IMG/VR virus record: IMGVR_UViG_3300011261_000081
Span: 1-22,916 of that record
From: a virus
DNA: 22,916 nt
Direction: 5' to 3' (one strand)
The notes under the pieces are model-generated. The model did not search any database. It worked only from the letters and a program-made list of their open reading frames with translations, and was not told the DNA's origin. Both the position numbers and the translations under genes were made by a program. Positions 7,659 through 16,113 of this stretch are shown here, one piece after another; the stretch's first letter is position 1, and each line of letters starts with the position of its first letter.

Positions 7659-9985
7659 TACTTGTCCTTCTTAGTCGAGCGGAGCCAAAGGTCGATTTCC
7701 TTGCGGTCGCTCTCGAACCTGTTCGCCTGGTCGTAGTCCATCACGATGTCGCCGATGTTCTCGACGGCAATCGCATCGGAGAGCTTGCTCGCCGTGGCGC
7801 CCATGACTCGCACCAGGGACTCACGCACTGCGCTCTTCGTTGGGTCTTTGCCCGTGACGTTGCGGTAGATGGAGGAGAGAGTCTCCCAAATCTTGATGCT
7901 GGGGTTCTCCAGGAGGGCGGTCATAAAGGTGATGCCCACCTCGATGTCCTTATCGGTGAGGCGGCCCGAGGGGTCGAGCTGCTTCATCGCGCGGATACCC
8001 AGGCCAATCTTGCCGGAGAGACGCTCGCTCATGGACTCGGCTGCATCGCCGGTTCCAATCCACTCGATGCCGTCCTTCCCGACCTGGAGGCCGAGGAACT
8101 GTCCGGTGCCGTGTTTACGGATGGCCTTCGCCTGGCGCGAGATGTCCTGCGCTCGTGCGAAGTCATTGTTGACCTTCTTGCGGAACTCGTCACGGGTGCC
8201 CGTGTCATGTCGGAAGGTGCTCGTCCGCTCCAGCTTGAGGTTGCCCCACGCCGTCTTGATGTAGTTCTGTTCAATCCAACGCGGCTTGGTCTTGGTGCCC
8301 TCGTGCTCCAGGAACGTATCCTGCTCGTACAGCTCGGGGTGCTTGCGCTCGTAGTTGGCCTGCGCGCCTGTGCGCTGGTCGTACTTGAGCCCTTCCTTCG
8401 CATCCTCGTAGGACGGAAAGACATTGATTTCCGGGTTGGTCGGGTCGATGATGATGTCGCGAGCCTCCAGGAAGGTGTTGAACCCCTGGGGCTTCATGCC
8501 GAGGCGCTCTAGCTCCTCGTGGCGGTAGCTGGTCTGGATGGTCTTGCCCATCCGCTTGACGATGCCTGCCTCGACCTGGGACGCTGCCGCGTTGGCGCGG
8601 AGCACCTTGTCGTCGGCGACGGCCTGCTTCTCGGCTTCTACCCTGGCCACCTGGTCTGCTGGCAGCTCGATGCCTGCGGGGACGCCTACGGGGCCTCCCA
8701 GCTTCCTCTCCATCTCAGCCTGCTGTGGCGTGAGGGGGTCGGGCTCGTTGTAGCGGTCGGTCTGGGCGTCGGCGGCGATGTCCGGGGCGGAGTCGATAAC
8801 GGCCTGTTCCTCTGGCGAGGGTCCGACCTTGCTGACGCGCTTGTCCTTAGTGACACGGGAGGCCGTTGGGGCCGGGGCGGCCTCTACGGGGCTCTCAGGG
8901 GCCTCTACGGGCAAAGGGGCTTCTGGGCTGTCGAACGTCACAGGCTGGCCCTGGGCGTCGTAGCTCTGGATTGCGGTGTCCACTTCCTGGGCTCCACCCT
9001 CCTGCTGAGCGTAGGCCTCCTGGAGCATCTGCTGGGCTGCCTGCCAACGCTTGCCGTTGATGAGGGCCTGGTAGGCTCGGTGCGTGGGGGCGTCGAGGTA
9101 GAGCGTGGCGTTCTTGGCCAGGGCGGCGGCTGAGGCGTCGATGCCCTCGGCTCGGGCCCGGTCACGAATCATCTGGTAGGCCTGGTACTCCATCTCGTTC
9201 GCAGCGCGCTGCTGGATGACGGCCACCTGGGCCTCCAGGGCGGTGTACGCGACGGCTCGGCTCTTCTCTTCAAAGCCGTAGTACTTCTCCAGCATGTTCC
9301 CTTCGTGGGTTTGCTGGTCCTTCGCGGCGGCGATGCCCGAGAACTCCAGTTCGATGTTGCTCTTCTGAGTGGCGATGTCCTGGTCGATGGTCGCCTTGAT
9401 GCGGTTCCACGCCATGTTAGGGTTGCCGGCGCCTGCGGCCATCTGGCTCGCGGCTGAGGCTAGGACTGAGGACACGCGGCCTGACCGGCCGATGTTCTGC
9501 ATGTAGTTGTTCGGGTTGACCCGGAGCTGCCTGGCGGAGTCGATGTCCTCACGGAACTGGGCGTTCTCTGTCTCCCAGCGCGAGTAGTGCTCCCGGTTGA
9601 GCCGGTCCATCTCTTCGCGGTCCTCCACCGCAATCTCTTGGGCCTGGGCCTTCGACTGCGCGAGGGCTCGGCCTGCGTTGAGGCGCGTGAAGCTCTGGGC
9701 CTCAGCGAAGTTCAGTTCCTTCTCGCGGAGCTGTCCGCGCTCGGCCTGTACGTCGGCGGGAAGCTGGGGGCTGAACTCGCCCTTGAGCCGCATGTCGGCC
9801 TTGGGCTCCTTGCCGTCCTCGGGCTTGGCTGTCTGCGTGGTCAGGGTCGCGCTGGCCGGGGCCTTGGCGTTCTGCTCTCCACGCAGTAGACCTCGGGGGC
9901 CTACCTCTTCCTTGTCGGGCTCGACGCCCTCGATGGGCGACTCGTCCGGTCGTTCGTAAATCTTGGAAATCCAGTCGGTGCCCAT
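7658..9985 (-). CDS. Large internal virion (ejection) protein candidate, 775 residues
   Basis: The N-terminus (about 1-75) is acidic and probably unstructured. Residues about 80-300 form a long charged helical region, with stretches such as NLNREHYSRW-like repeats of Glu/Arg/Gln and RIKATIDQDIATQKSNIELE (about 192-211), likely coiled coil. A Pro/Ala/Glu-rich linker follows (about 350-390, PVEAPESPVEAAPAPTASR). The second half is a mixed domain, including the segments RHEELERLGMKPQGFNTFLE and WETLSSIYRNVTGKDPTKSA. The protein lacks a signal peptide, membrane span or recognised enzyme motif. Its size and place after the nozzle match the T7 gp15 position, where the protein lines the ejection channel. 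The stop overlaps the GTG start of the next gene (TAGTG). Functional call is contextual. Confidence 0.8.
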   Translation of the reverse strand: MGTDWISKIYERPDESPIEGVEPDKEEVGPRGLLRGEQNAKAPASATLTTQTAKPEDGKEPKADMRLKGEFSPQLPADVQAERGQLREKELNFAEAQSFTRLNAGRALAQSKAQAQEIAVEDREEMDRLNREHYSRWETENAQFREDIDSARQLRVNPNNYMQNIGRSGRVSSVLASAASQMAAGAGNPNMAWNRIKATIDQDIATQKSNIELEFSGIAAAKDQQTHEGNMLEKYYGFEEKSRAVAYTALEAQVAVIQQRAANEMEYQAYQMIRDRARAEGIDASAAALAKNATLYLDAPTHRAYQALINGKRWQAAQQMLQEAYAQQEGGAQEVDTAIQSYDAQGQPVTFDSPEAPLPVEAPESPVEAAPAPTASRVTKDKRVSKVGPSPEEQAVIDSAPDIAADAQTDRYNEPDPLTPQQAEMERKLGGPVGVPAGIELPADQVARVEAEKQAVADDKVLRANAAASQVEAGIVKRMGKTIQTSYRHEELERLGMKPQGFNTFLEARDIIIDPTNPEINVFPSYEDAKEGLKYDQRTGAQANYERKHPELYEQDTFLEHEGTKTKPRWIEQNYIKTAWGNLKLERTSTFRHDTGTRDEFRKKVNNDFARAQDISRQAKAIRKHGTGQFLGLQVGKDGIEWIGTGDAAESMSERLSGKIGLGIRAMKQLDPSGRLTDKDIEVGITFMTALLENPSIKIWETLSSIYRNVTGKDPTKSAVRESLVRVMGATASKLSDAIAVENIGDIVMDYDQANRFESDRKEIDLWLRSTKKDK

Positions 9986-9986
9986 C

Positions 9987-10910
9987 TTACTGCTGTCCCA
10001 TCTGCGGCATCTGGAGTTGCATCTGACGCTGGAGGTCTATGCTCTCGTTGATTGCCGGTTGGTCTTGCATCCTGCGAAGCCTCGCGTAGATGCGGTTGAT
10101 GTTGGCGCCTGTGCGGTACGCTTCGTCGAGCGCGAGGTTCTCCATGCGGTGCTGAAGTTCCAGCTCGGGGGCGATGCTGTAGAGCGTCTCCTTGTCAGCG
10201 ATGCCCAGCTCTGCGAGGGCGGGGTCCATGCTGACCTCACCGATGTCCGGGGCTCCGTTGTAGTCGCTCTCGTGCTGGCCGTATTGGTCCAGCTCATCGA
10301 GTCCGGGGCCTGGCCCAATCTGCTGCTCTTCGAGCTTCGTGTCTCCAGGCATCTGCTGTTGCGCGGACTGGTGGAGCCCTGTCACGGGGTCAACCATCTG
10401 GCTTTCAGCGTAGGTGGGAATGAGTGCTCCGGCCTGTTCCTGGAGCATCTTCAGCTCTGCGGCCTTGCCCTCGGCGTCGGCGGCTTCGTTGGCTGCTCGG
10501 CCCTCGGTGACGGCGGTTCCGATGGCGGCACCCGTCTGCCCCACATCTTTTCCGAACTGCGCGAGGCGCGCGTTGCGTGCCGTCTTGTCGTTCTGGTACT
10601 GCTGCTCGTCCGACGCTGCGGCCTTGGCGGCCCCTATCGCACCCTCGCGGGCGTACTGGGCACCTGCTCGCAGACCACTGCGAAGCGCAAGGCCACGGCT
10701 CGCGCCGAAGCCCGTCTGGCTCCCGCCGACTGCCGCGCCTGCTGCACGCATGGACGCCTGACGCGCCGCGCTCGACGCCGTGTTCCTCTTCTTGGGCTTC
10801 TTGAGCCCGGGAATCTGGGCGCCGATGGAGGCACCAAGTCCCAGAAGGGGGGCGATGTTCTCGAATACCTTTGCGGACTTCGAGGCGGGTTTGTCTTTTT
10901 TATCTACCAT
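9987..10910 (-). CDS. Candidate internal virion protein, 307 residues
   Basis: The ATG lies within the last codons of the previous gene, with no ribosome-binding site, so coupled translation is likely. The N-terminus is lysine-rich (MVDKKDKPASKSAKVF), followed by a hydrophobic Gly-rich segment (IAPLLGLGASIGAQIPGL, 19-36) that may be membrane-active. Next comes an Ala/Gly/Arg-rich helical region (about 45-150) and a Gln/Met-rich, acidic second half ending in QRQMQLQMPQMGQQ. No catalytic motif is visible. Such low-complexity helical proteins downstream of the nozzle are usually packaged in the head core and ejected with the DNA. I do not recognise the family and assign the role by context. Its stop is one base before the next start codon. 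Confidence 0.72.
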   Translation of the reverse strand: MVDKKDKPASKSAKVFENIAPLLGLGASIGAQIPGLKKPKKRNTASSAARQASMRAAGAAVGGSQTGFGASRGLALRSGLRAGAQYAREGAIGAAKAAASDEQQYQNDKTARNARLAQFGKDVGQTGAAIGTAVTEGRAANEAADAEGKAAELKMLQEQAGALIPTYAESQMVDPVTGLHQSAQQQMPGDTKLEEQQIGPGPGLDELDQYGQHESDYNGAPDIGEVSMDPALAELGIADKETLYSIAPELELQHRMENLALDEAYRTGANINRIYARLRRMQDQPAINESIDLQRQMQLQMPQMGQQ

Positions 10911-11478
10911 TGGGGGTTGTATTCGGGGAGAAGGTGTTGACTGGGGCTACGGGGTCGGGAACGGTGGGCTCGGGGCCTATGGTGGCGCCGGTTCGCATGA
11001 TGCCGCCGGCCAGCTTCATGCCTGCGCCTGCCGCTGCTGCACGCATGCCAGCATGACGGCCGTCACGCTTCCTGCGGAACTCGGCTTGCCTCTTCTGGCG
11101 CTTCTGCCTGGGGCCCTGAATGTTCATCAGGGCGGAAACTAGCTTGAGGACACCCCCGGCAATCTGGCCGAAAGGGCCTGCCATGTCTGCGGCGCTGGCG
11201 GCCATGTCGATGCCTGCCTGGGCCTGCTTGACGCGGCCCGCTGCTCCGAGGCCTGCATCCTTGAGGGCCTTGCCCTCTTGAATCTTGCTGACGCCTCCGG
11301 TCACGGCGCCCATGACGCCCATGGCGCCACCTGCGATGCCGGCTGCTCCGCCCATCTGGGACTTCATGTCGCCACCCTCGGCACGCTTCTCCAGGCCGCT
11401 CTGGATGCCAGAGATGCTGCCCATCGTTGAGCCGAAGGTGCCTGCGGCGCCCATGAATGATTCTGGGTCGAAACTCAC
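10900..11478 (-). CDS. Gly/Ala-rich small internal virion protein candidate (gp14-like by position)
   Basis: This encodes 192 residues starting at GTG 11478-11476, which overlaps the nozzle stop (GTGA); AGGGG lies about 10 bases upstream. An internal ATG at residue 9 is the alternative start. The sequence is rich in glycine-zipper-like hydrophobic stretches (GAAGIAGGAMGVMGAVTGGV and GPFGQIAGGVLKLVSALMN) that could insert in membranes. These precede a very basic segment (PRQKRQKRQAEFRRKRDGRH) and another Gly/Ala/Met stretch. In T7 the gene after the nozzle region encodes gp14 (196 residues), an ejected protein forming part of the channel across the host envelope. Size, composition and position match, but the sequence is not convincingly homologous by eye. 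The end overlaps the next gene by 11 bases. Confidence 0.75.
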   Translation of the reverse strand: MSFDPESFMGAAGTFGSTMGSISGIQSGLEKRAEGGDMKSQMGGAAGIAGGAMGVMGAVTGGVSKIQEGKALKDAGLGAAGRVKQAQAGIDMAASAADMAGPFGQIAGGVLKLVSALMNIQGPRQKRQKRQAEFRRKRDGRHAGMRAAAAGAGMKLAGGIMRTGATIGPEPTVPDPVAPVNTFSPNTTPNGR

Positions 11479-14400
11479 TTGCTGCTGCCCCTGTGCGTGG
11501 TGTTGGCCCCGGTGCCCTTCATCGGGGTGTACTCGATGTCCATGCCTGCGATGACGTAGCCTCGGCCGATGGAGTAGTCGCCCTCGTGTGGAGCGATGGC
11601 GGTCGTGCTGCTCTCGTACATCTCCACCTGGATGGCCTGGCACTTCTGCCGGCCGGGGGTGATGTCGAACTGCATGCGGCCGTTGGGTCGGTCTACATCG
11701 TAGTCGGTCTTCACTCCGCCGAGGGAGCCATCGTTGGCCCGGATGCGGTAGTCGTCGTACTCGTTATTGTCGTCGTTATCTTCGTAGTCGTAGCGTAGAC
11801 GGATGTTGATGTCGCCGGCCTGCGTACCTAGACCACCCTCGTCGCGCCAACAGGAAAGGTACTTGCCGAGGAAGGTGAGCCGCTCGATGCGGCCGAAGCT
11901 CTGGAGCTGGTTGACTCGAATCCACGGGGTGCGGACGACGAGCTTGTTGCTCGACTCAAGCGGCCAGGCGTCGAGTGCTGCGTCGGACTGGTAGACGTTC
12001 CAGGTGGCCGAGATGTACGTCGCCTGGTTCTGGAAGAGCACGGAGTGGCGTGCGCCGGAGTTGCTGTGAACCATCCACTTCTTGTAGTGGTAGTTGTAGA
12101 CCAGGGCCGGGTAGGCTGGAAGGGGCTCCACGTCGCGGTGGATGGAGGGAGGCGGTGGGTTGGTCCTCCAGGGGTCGTCCAGGTAGTCGCGCTTGTTGTA
12201 CTCGTACTGCCAGTCGCTCTCGACGTACCAACGAACCTCGTGCTCGGCGGGGAACACAAGGGCGGAGTAGATTTCCGTGATGGCGCTGGCGGTGTCCTCG
12301 ACTGGCTTGCCGATGTCGTGGACCTGGAGGTCGCGGGAAAGGAGGTGGAACTCGTTGGAGACGGTGGAGAAGAAGAAGAGCCCGTCAGGAATCTCGACCA
12401 CGGACTGGCTGTCGGAACACCCAACGGTCGTCTGGAGGCGGTCAATCACGAAGTCACCGTTGGCGCCCGTGTTGTCGGGGCCGGTGTCGTAGACGGCGAA
12501 GATTTCCCGCTCGGTGAAGATTATCACCTTGTCGTCGATGGCGCCGATGCCCGTGAGCTTACGGTTGCGGCCCAGGGAGATGACGAGTGCGGCGGAGAAC
12601 TCGGGTGCGATGTTCTCTTCGAGGAGCTTCGAGTAGTAGACGGTGCCGGGCACCTCAGAGCTGATGGCGAACAGGCGGTTCGAGGTAATCACGAAGTCGT
12701 CGAACGCGGGCCACGGGTCAGAGGGGAGTACGTTGCCCTCGGTGTAGAGCGTCTCCGACCATCGGATGGGGTCTTGCTGCCCGTTATTGTTGTAGACCAG
12801 GTTGCTGAAGACAACCTCGGTGTTCTCGTCACCGGAGTTTACGTCGAAGGACTTGACCCCGGCGAGCTGTCCTGCTGCCTCACCGATGGCCGCGTAGGCC
12901 TCGACGAAGTAGCGGCGTTGGGTGCCGTAGGCGGAAAGGGGCATGGTGACGCCCAGCTCGACCTGGTTGTCAGTGTCGGACACGGAGGCCAGGTCAATAC
13001 CGTTGACCCACATCGGGGTGCTCGGGGCGCTACGGTGGAGGTTCCCAAGGTGGTCAGCGAAGCCGACGACTACCGTGAAGCGGTACCAGTTGTCTACTTC
13101 GCCCTCGGTGAGTTTCTCGTAGGAGATGTCCTCGTAGCCTGTAGCGGAGGTCTGGATGGTGGCAATCTCGGGCTGGTCGAATACCGACTGCTCACCGAAG
13201 GCCACGCCGTCGTACTGCGAGGGGACGGCCAGGCCGAAGAGGGTGGCGTCACCGAACCGGCGCGTGGTAAGGGTGGTGGCCTTTGTCAGCTTCACGACCT
13301 TGCCTGAAGCCTCGCCCGGAAAGAGGACGTTGTAGCGTTTGCGGGTGGCGTTGCTGTCGCCGAGGTGGATGCTGATGTCCTCGGGCTGGAGTACGTTGCG
13401 CGTCGTTATGTAGACATCGTTCCCACGAGTGTAGGCGCTCTGGAGCTGGTTGGTTAGCTCTGCTGCGGAGCCGTTGCAGCCCTTGTTCTGCCCTGCGCCG
13501 AGGGTGGCGATGACCTGGTAGTCCTGGGTGTTGTAGGGCAGCTCGACGACGACGGTCGTGTGTGGGCGGATGATGACCGGGCACGAGGCGAACTCGTCCT
13601 GGGGAATGTTGGAGCGCGGCTGCGCGAAGGGGGCCCACTGCTCTACGGCGAAGCAGGTGCCGGAGGTTTCCCCGGAGACTGGCGTAACGGTGCTGGGGGT
13701 CACGCGGGAAACGAGGCGGTGGTCGCGGAGCTGCGCGCCGATGCTGAAGTCGTTAGCCCCGGTGTCGATGTGGCCGGCGAGCACGATGGGCCTATCATTC
13801 CCGGCGGGCACGTTGTCCGCGTTTATCCAGTCGGGCTCGAAGCCGATGCTGGTGCATGCGAAGCGCCAAGTATCGTTGCTCTCGTCCCAGTAGATGTCGC
13901 CGTTGATGGGCCTCTGGTTTGCACCGTAGCCAGCGAGGATGAGCGAGATTCCAAACTCAATGGTGGTCCACGAGCTTGAGACGGTGTTCCAGTAGTACTG
14001 GTGGAAGAGAACGTCGCCGATGCCCTCGGGGTTCGTGACGCGGGCCGTCAGGGTTCCCGCTTCGTAGCGGGACTCTGCATCGTTGTACCTCATGTGGACC
14101 GCAAGGGGCCAGAACGTGTAGTAGTCGCTGTTCGAGGCGATAGTCTTGATGGTGCCGGTGACTATCGAGGGGGTGGCATAGCCGAGGCGGCAGTTGGTAC
14201 CGTCGTGCCAGTAGTACGCCCCGCCGCTGCCCGAGACGTTCCAGTCGAAGAAGCCGTCCTTGTCGCCGTCGTCGCAGAAGCCTGCGCGTCCGTCCTCGCG
14301 GAGGAACTGGCCGATGGCCCCGGAGTCCGGGTCGTAGAAGTTCTCAAGCTGGGCGGGAAGGGGGTGGTCCAGAATCGCGCTCTGGCCAGAGTAGAGGAGG

Positions 14401-15056
14401 CTACCGACGCCGCTGCTGCTGATGCTCCGTCGTCGCATCGTGCCGTTGTCGGCCTGGTAGATGAGGTATGAGTTGCCCGTGCCGTCCATCTCGCTGTTGC
14501 GTAGGATGGGGTGACGTGCACCAGGCCCAAGGTAGCGTTCGATGAGGTCGCCGTTCAAGCGCCGCACTTCGCAGATGACATCGGTCTGGACGGTCAGGTT
14601 GCCACGGATGGAGCCCGGCTTACGAATCTCCCAGGCCTGGGCCTTGTAGTCAGGGCCCTCGATGGACTGGAAAACGTGAGCACCGGACTCAGGGGCCGTC
14701 TGGTAGGCTACCTCCGCCTTGTAAGGGATGATGTTGGTGGCTTTGCTGTTCCACGTATCGGTCCCGTCTGAGGCGTCGTAGGTGTAGAGGGTACCATCTT
14801 TCTTGATGGTGACGAGCGTGTCGTCCAGCTCTGCCAGGGCGAGGGGGTTGCCATCGACGACGTAACCTACGGGGAGGCCGGTCTTGCTGAGCTTGCGGTA
14901 CGGGAGGCGCTTCTCAATCTCGTCCTTCTTACGGAAGCGACCGTTCTGGATGTAGTTGCACCCGGGCTCTGCCTGGTGGTACGTGCTGACATCATCCTGC
15001 ATGCCCCCGGAGAAGAGGACGGTCTTGGTGAGATTGCCTGGGTTCGCGGAAGCCAT
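11475..15056 (-). CDS. Large tail nozzle/stabilisation-type protein (tail tubular B-like)
   Basis: This encodes 1193 residues from the ATG at 15056; 15 upstream in-frame codons only re-read the previous gene. The protein is beta-rich. Residues 1-110 (LFSGGMQDDVSTYHQAEPGC, later ALAELDDTLVTIKKDGTLYTY) resemble the opening of podovirus nozzle proteins. Residues about 770-925 contain LYTEGNVLPSDPWPAFDDFV, NRLFAISSEVPGTVYYSKL, DDKVIIFTEREIFAVYD and DGLFFFSTVSNEFHLLSRD, a blade-like repeat pattern typical of the beta-propeller part of such proteins. At 263-271 DGDKDGFFD fits a D-x-D-x-DG-xx-D calcium loop. An acidic patch (YDYEDNDDNNEYDDY, 1089-1103) lies near the end. At 1193 residues it is much longer than T7 gp12 (about 794), so extra domains are likely in 150-600. 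It would form the tail tube tip below the adaptor. Role inferred from position and fold pattern. Confidence 0.8.
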   Translation of the reverse strand: MASANPGNLTKTVLFSGGMQDDVSTYHQAEPGCNYIQNGRFRKKDEIEKRLPYRKLSKTGLPVGYVVDGNPLALAELDDTLVTIKKDGTLYTYDASDGTDTWNSKATNIIPYKAEVAYQTAPESGAHVFQSIEGPDYKAQAWEIRKPGSIRGNLTVQTDVICEVRRLNGDLIERYLGPGARHPILRNSEMDGTGNSYLIYQADNGTMRRRSISSSGVGSLLYSGQSAILDHPLPAQLENFYDPDSGAIGQFLREDGRAGFCDDGDKDGFFDWNVSGSGGAYYWHDGTNCRLGYATPSIVTGTIKTIASNSDYYTFWPLAVHMRYNDAESRYEAGTLTARVTNPEGIGDVLFHQYYWNTVSSSWTTIEFGISLILAGYGANQRPINGDIYWDESNDTWRFACTSIGFEPDWINADNVPAGNDRPIVLAGHIDTGANDFSIGAQLRDHRLVSRVTPSTVTPVSGETSGTCFAVEQWAPFAQPRSNIPQDEFASCPVIIRPHTTVVVELPYNTQDYQVIATLGAGQNKGCNGSAAELTNQLQSAYTRGNDVYITTRNVLQPEDISIHLGDSNATRKRYNVLFPGEASGKVVKLTKATTLTTRRFGDATLFGLAVPSQYDGVAFGEQSVFDQPEIATIQTSATGYEDISYEKLTEGEVDNWYRFTVVVGFADHLGNLHRSAPSTPMWVNGIDLASVSDTDNQVELGVTMPLSAYGTQRRYFVEAYAAIGEAAGQLAGVKSFDVNSGDENTEVVFSNLVYNNNGQQDPIRWSETLYTEGNVLPSDPWPAFDDFVITSNRLFAISSEVPGTVYYSKLLEENIAPEFSAALVISLGRNRKLTGIGAIDDKVIIFTEREIFAVYDTGPDNTGANGDFVIDRLQTTVGCSDSQSVVEIPDGLFFFSTVSNEFHLLSRDLQVHDIGKPVEDTASAITEIYSALVFPAEHEVRWYVESDWQYEYNKRDYLDDPWRTNPPPPSIHRDVEPLPAYPALVYNYHYKKWMVHSNSGARHSVLFQNQATYISATWNVYQSDAALDAWPLESSNKLVVRTPWIRVNQLQSFGRIERLTFLGKYLSCWRDEGGLGTQAGDINIRLRYDYEDNDDNNEYDDYRIRANDGSLGGVKTDYDVDRPNGRMQFDITPGRQKCQAIQVEMYESSTTAIAPHEGDYSIGRGYVIAGMDIEYTPMKGTGANTTHRGSSK

Positions 15057-15415
15057 CAGAATACCCAGAACCTTGCAAAGACGCCATTGGTGTTGGCCCA
15101 TGCCACGAGGTTGTTACCGCGCGAGGACCAGTTGACGTAGGCGTCTGGGGGATTCCCTGGAGGAGCGAGGATTTCCCCGCCGGAGGTTGAGTCGCACTCG
15201 ATGAGGATGCAGCCCAGGTGGCGCCCAATCATCTCGGTGGTGGCTTCGGTGCCGAGGTTCATGGTGACCTCTTTCCCGGCGCCCACGTCGCCTACCGTGG
15301 GGTTCTGAATACCCCCAGCGTTGGCTAGTATCTTATTAGCCGCGCCTGTACGGGTCAATCCCGTCAGCGTCTTGGCTGGTCCACCACCACGTCGTTTGTT
15401 ACGGAGTTTCCCCAC
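15056..15415 (-). CDS. Unidentified neck-region protein, 119 residues
   Basis: I place the start at the GTG at 15415-15413, which overlaps the adaptor stop as TAGTG. The upstream extension of this frame is an out-of-frame reading of the adaptor gene and has an arginine/histidine-rich shadow composition. The protein begins very basic (MGKLRNKRRGGGPAK) and then has a small, apparently beta-rich domain with VTMNLGTEATTEMIGRHLGC (about 51-70) and a C-terminal aromatic stretch (YVNWSSRGNNLVAWANTNGV). Its stop overlaps the nozzle start (TGATG). I do not recognise the family. Between adaptor and nozzle it could be a head-completion, neck or decoration protein; the basic N-terminus could contact DNA or an acidic partner. 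A GTG start and absence of a clear ribosome-binding site suggest dependence on upstream translation. Confidence 0.75.
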   Translation of the reverse strand: MGKLRNKRRGGGPAKTLTGLTRTGAANKILANAGGIQNPTVGDVGAGKEVTMNLGTEATTEMIGRHLGCILIECDSTSGGEILAPPGNPPDAYVNWSSRGNNLVAWANTNGVFARFWVF

Positions 15416-16113
15416 TAGAAGCCCCGGAACCTGTTGTAGCCGTTTGCCTGGGTTGCGGTGCGGATGGTCTTGATGCGCGTGATGGTCATGGACTTGATGT
15501 GGTCCCGGATGCGCTTTTCCGTCGAGGCGCGCTCGACGCTCAGGGCATTGGCGCCAGCCTGGTTCTCTGCCTTGTTGAGGCACTGAACGGCGGCGTCGAA
15601 CACGACCCACTGGTGCCAGAAGTCTGGCCAGGTGAGGGTGTCGGTATCAAGTGAAAGGTTGGGGGCAACCGGAACGTACTGCACGGCAACGTCGCTCGTG
15701 TTCGTGGGCTCCGGGAAAATGAAGAGTTCGCCGCGCCCTTGTTCAAGGCTCCACCGGAGGAAATGGTTGCGCTCTTGGTAGAGGCTGCGTCCGGTTAGCT
15801 GCGTGAGTTGGGCATAGTCCTGGGGGTCGGACTGGATTGAGCGAATGTAGTTGGTGCCGTGCTTTACGTCTACGGACACGAGCTGCGAGAAGTCGCTGGG
15901 GAGCTGGTAGGAGTACGTGCCAATCTTGGTGAGCACGCCTGCGTTCTTTGCAAAGAGCTGTCCATCAGTACCATCGACCAGCACGGAGTGCAGGAGTCGA
16001 ATGGAGTCATTGATGTACGCATCCACTTCAGTATCGGAAACATGCTGACCATCGTTCTCGATGTCGGCCTTCTGTCGTACTTGGTCGCGGAGGTAGCTAA
16101 GGTTCTTTGCCAT
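15415..16113 (-). CDS. Head-tail adaptor (gp11/gp6-like connector)
   Basis: This encodes 232 residues. The N-terminal helices (YLRDQVRQKADIEND then DTEVDAYINDSIRLLHSVL, about 6-46) are typical of phage adaptor rings that bind the portal. A beta-rich middle contains GTYSYQLPSDFSQLVSVDV and the strand VAVQYVPVAPNLSL. The C-terminal helix WHQWVVFDAAVQCLNKAENQ, followed by RASTEKRIRDHIKS, matches the tail-tubular A pattern of a conserved hydrophobic helix and then a charged helix. The protein would sit below the portal and connect it to the nozzle. AGGA lies 4 bases before the ATG. The stop overlaps the next start (TAGTG), beginning a chain of coupled genes that runs to the fibres. Family assignment rests on these patterns and on synteny. 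Confidence 0.82.
   Translation of the reverse strand: MAKNLSYLRDQVRQKADIENDGQHVSDTEVDAYINDSIRLLHSVLVDGTDGQLFAKNAGVLTKIGTYSYQLPSDFSQLVSVDVKHGTNYIRSIQSDPQDYAQLTQLTGRSLYQERNHFLRWSLEQGRGELFIFPEPTNTSDVAVQYVPVAPNLSLDTDTLTWPDFWHQWVVFDAAVQCLNKAENQAGANALSVERASTEKRIRDHIKSMTITRIKTIRTATQANGYNRFRGF

Noticed and set aside
11479-11643. Upstream start at 11643 for the 192-residue gene
   Set aside because: The extension is a His/Arg-rich shifted reading of the nozzle C-terminus. GTG at 11478 overlaps the nozzle stop as GTGA.
12045-13307. Plus-strand open frame of 420 codons
   Set aside because: It is antisense to the nozzle gene, has the same Val/Gly/Asp/Glu-rich shadow look, and crosses a well-conserved propeller-like coding region on the other strand.
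15057-15101. Upstream start at 15101 for the nozzle gene
   Set aside because: The extra 15 residues overlap the end of the 119-residue gene; the ATG at 15056 gives the TGATG overlap seen at similar junctions.
15416-15610. N-terminal extension of the 119-residue gene back to 15610
   Set aside because: The extension re-reads the adaptor gene in another frame and is Arg/His/Gln-rich. The GTG overlapping the adaptor stop fits the coupling pattern of the neighbours.
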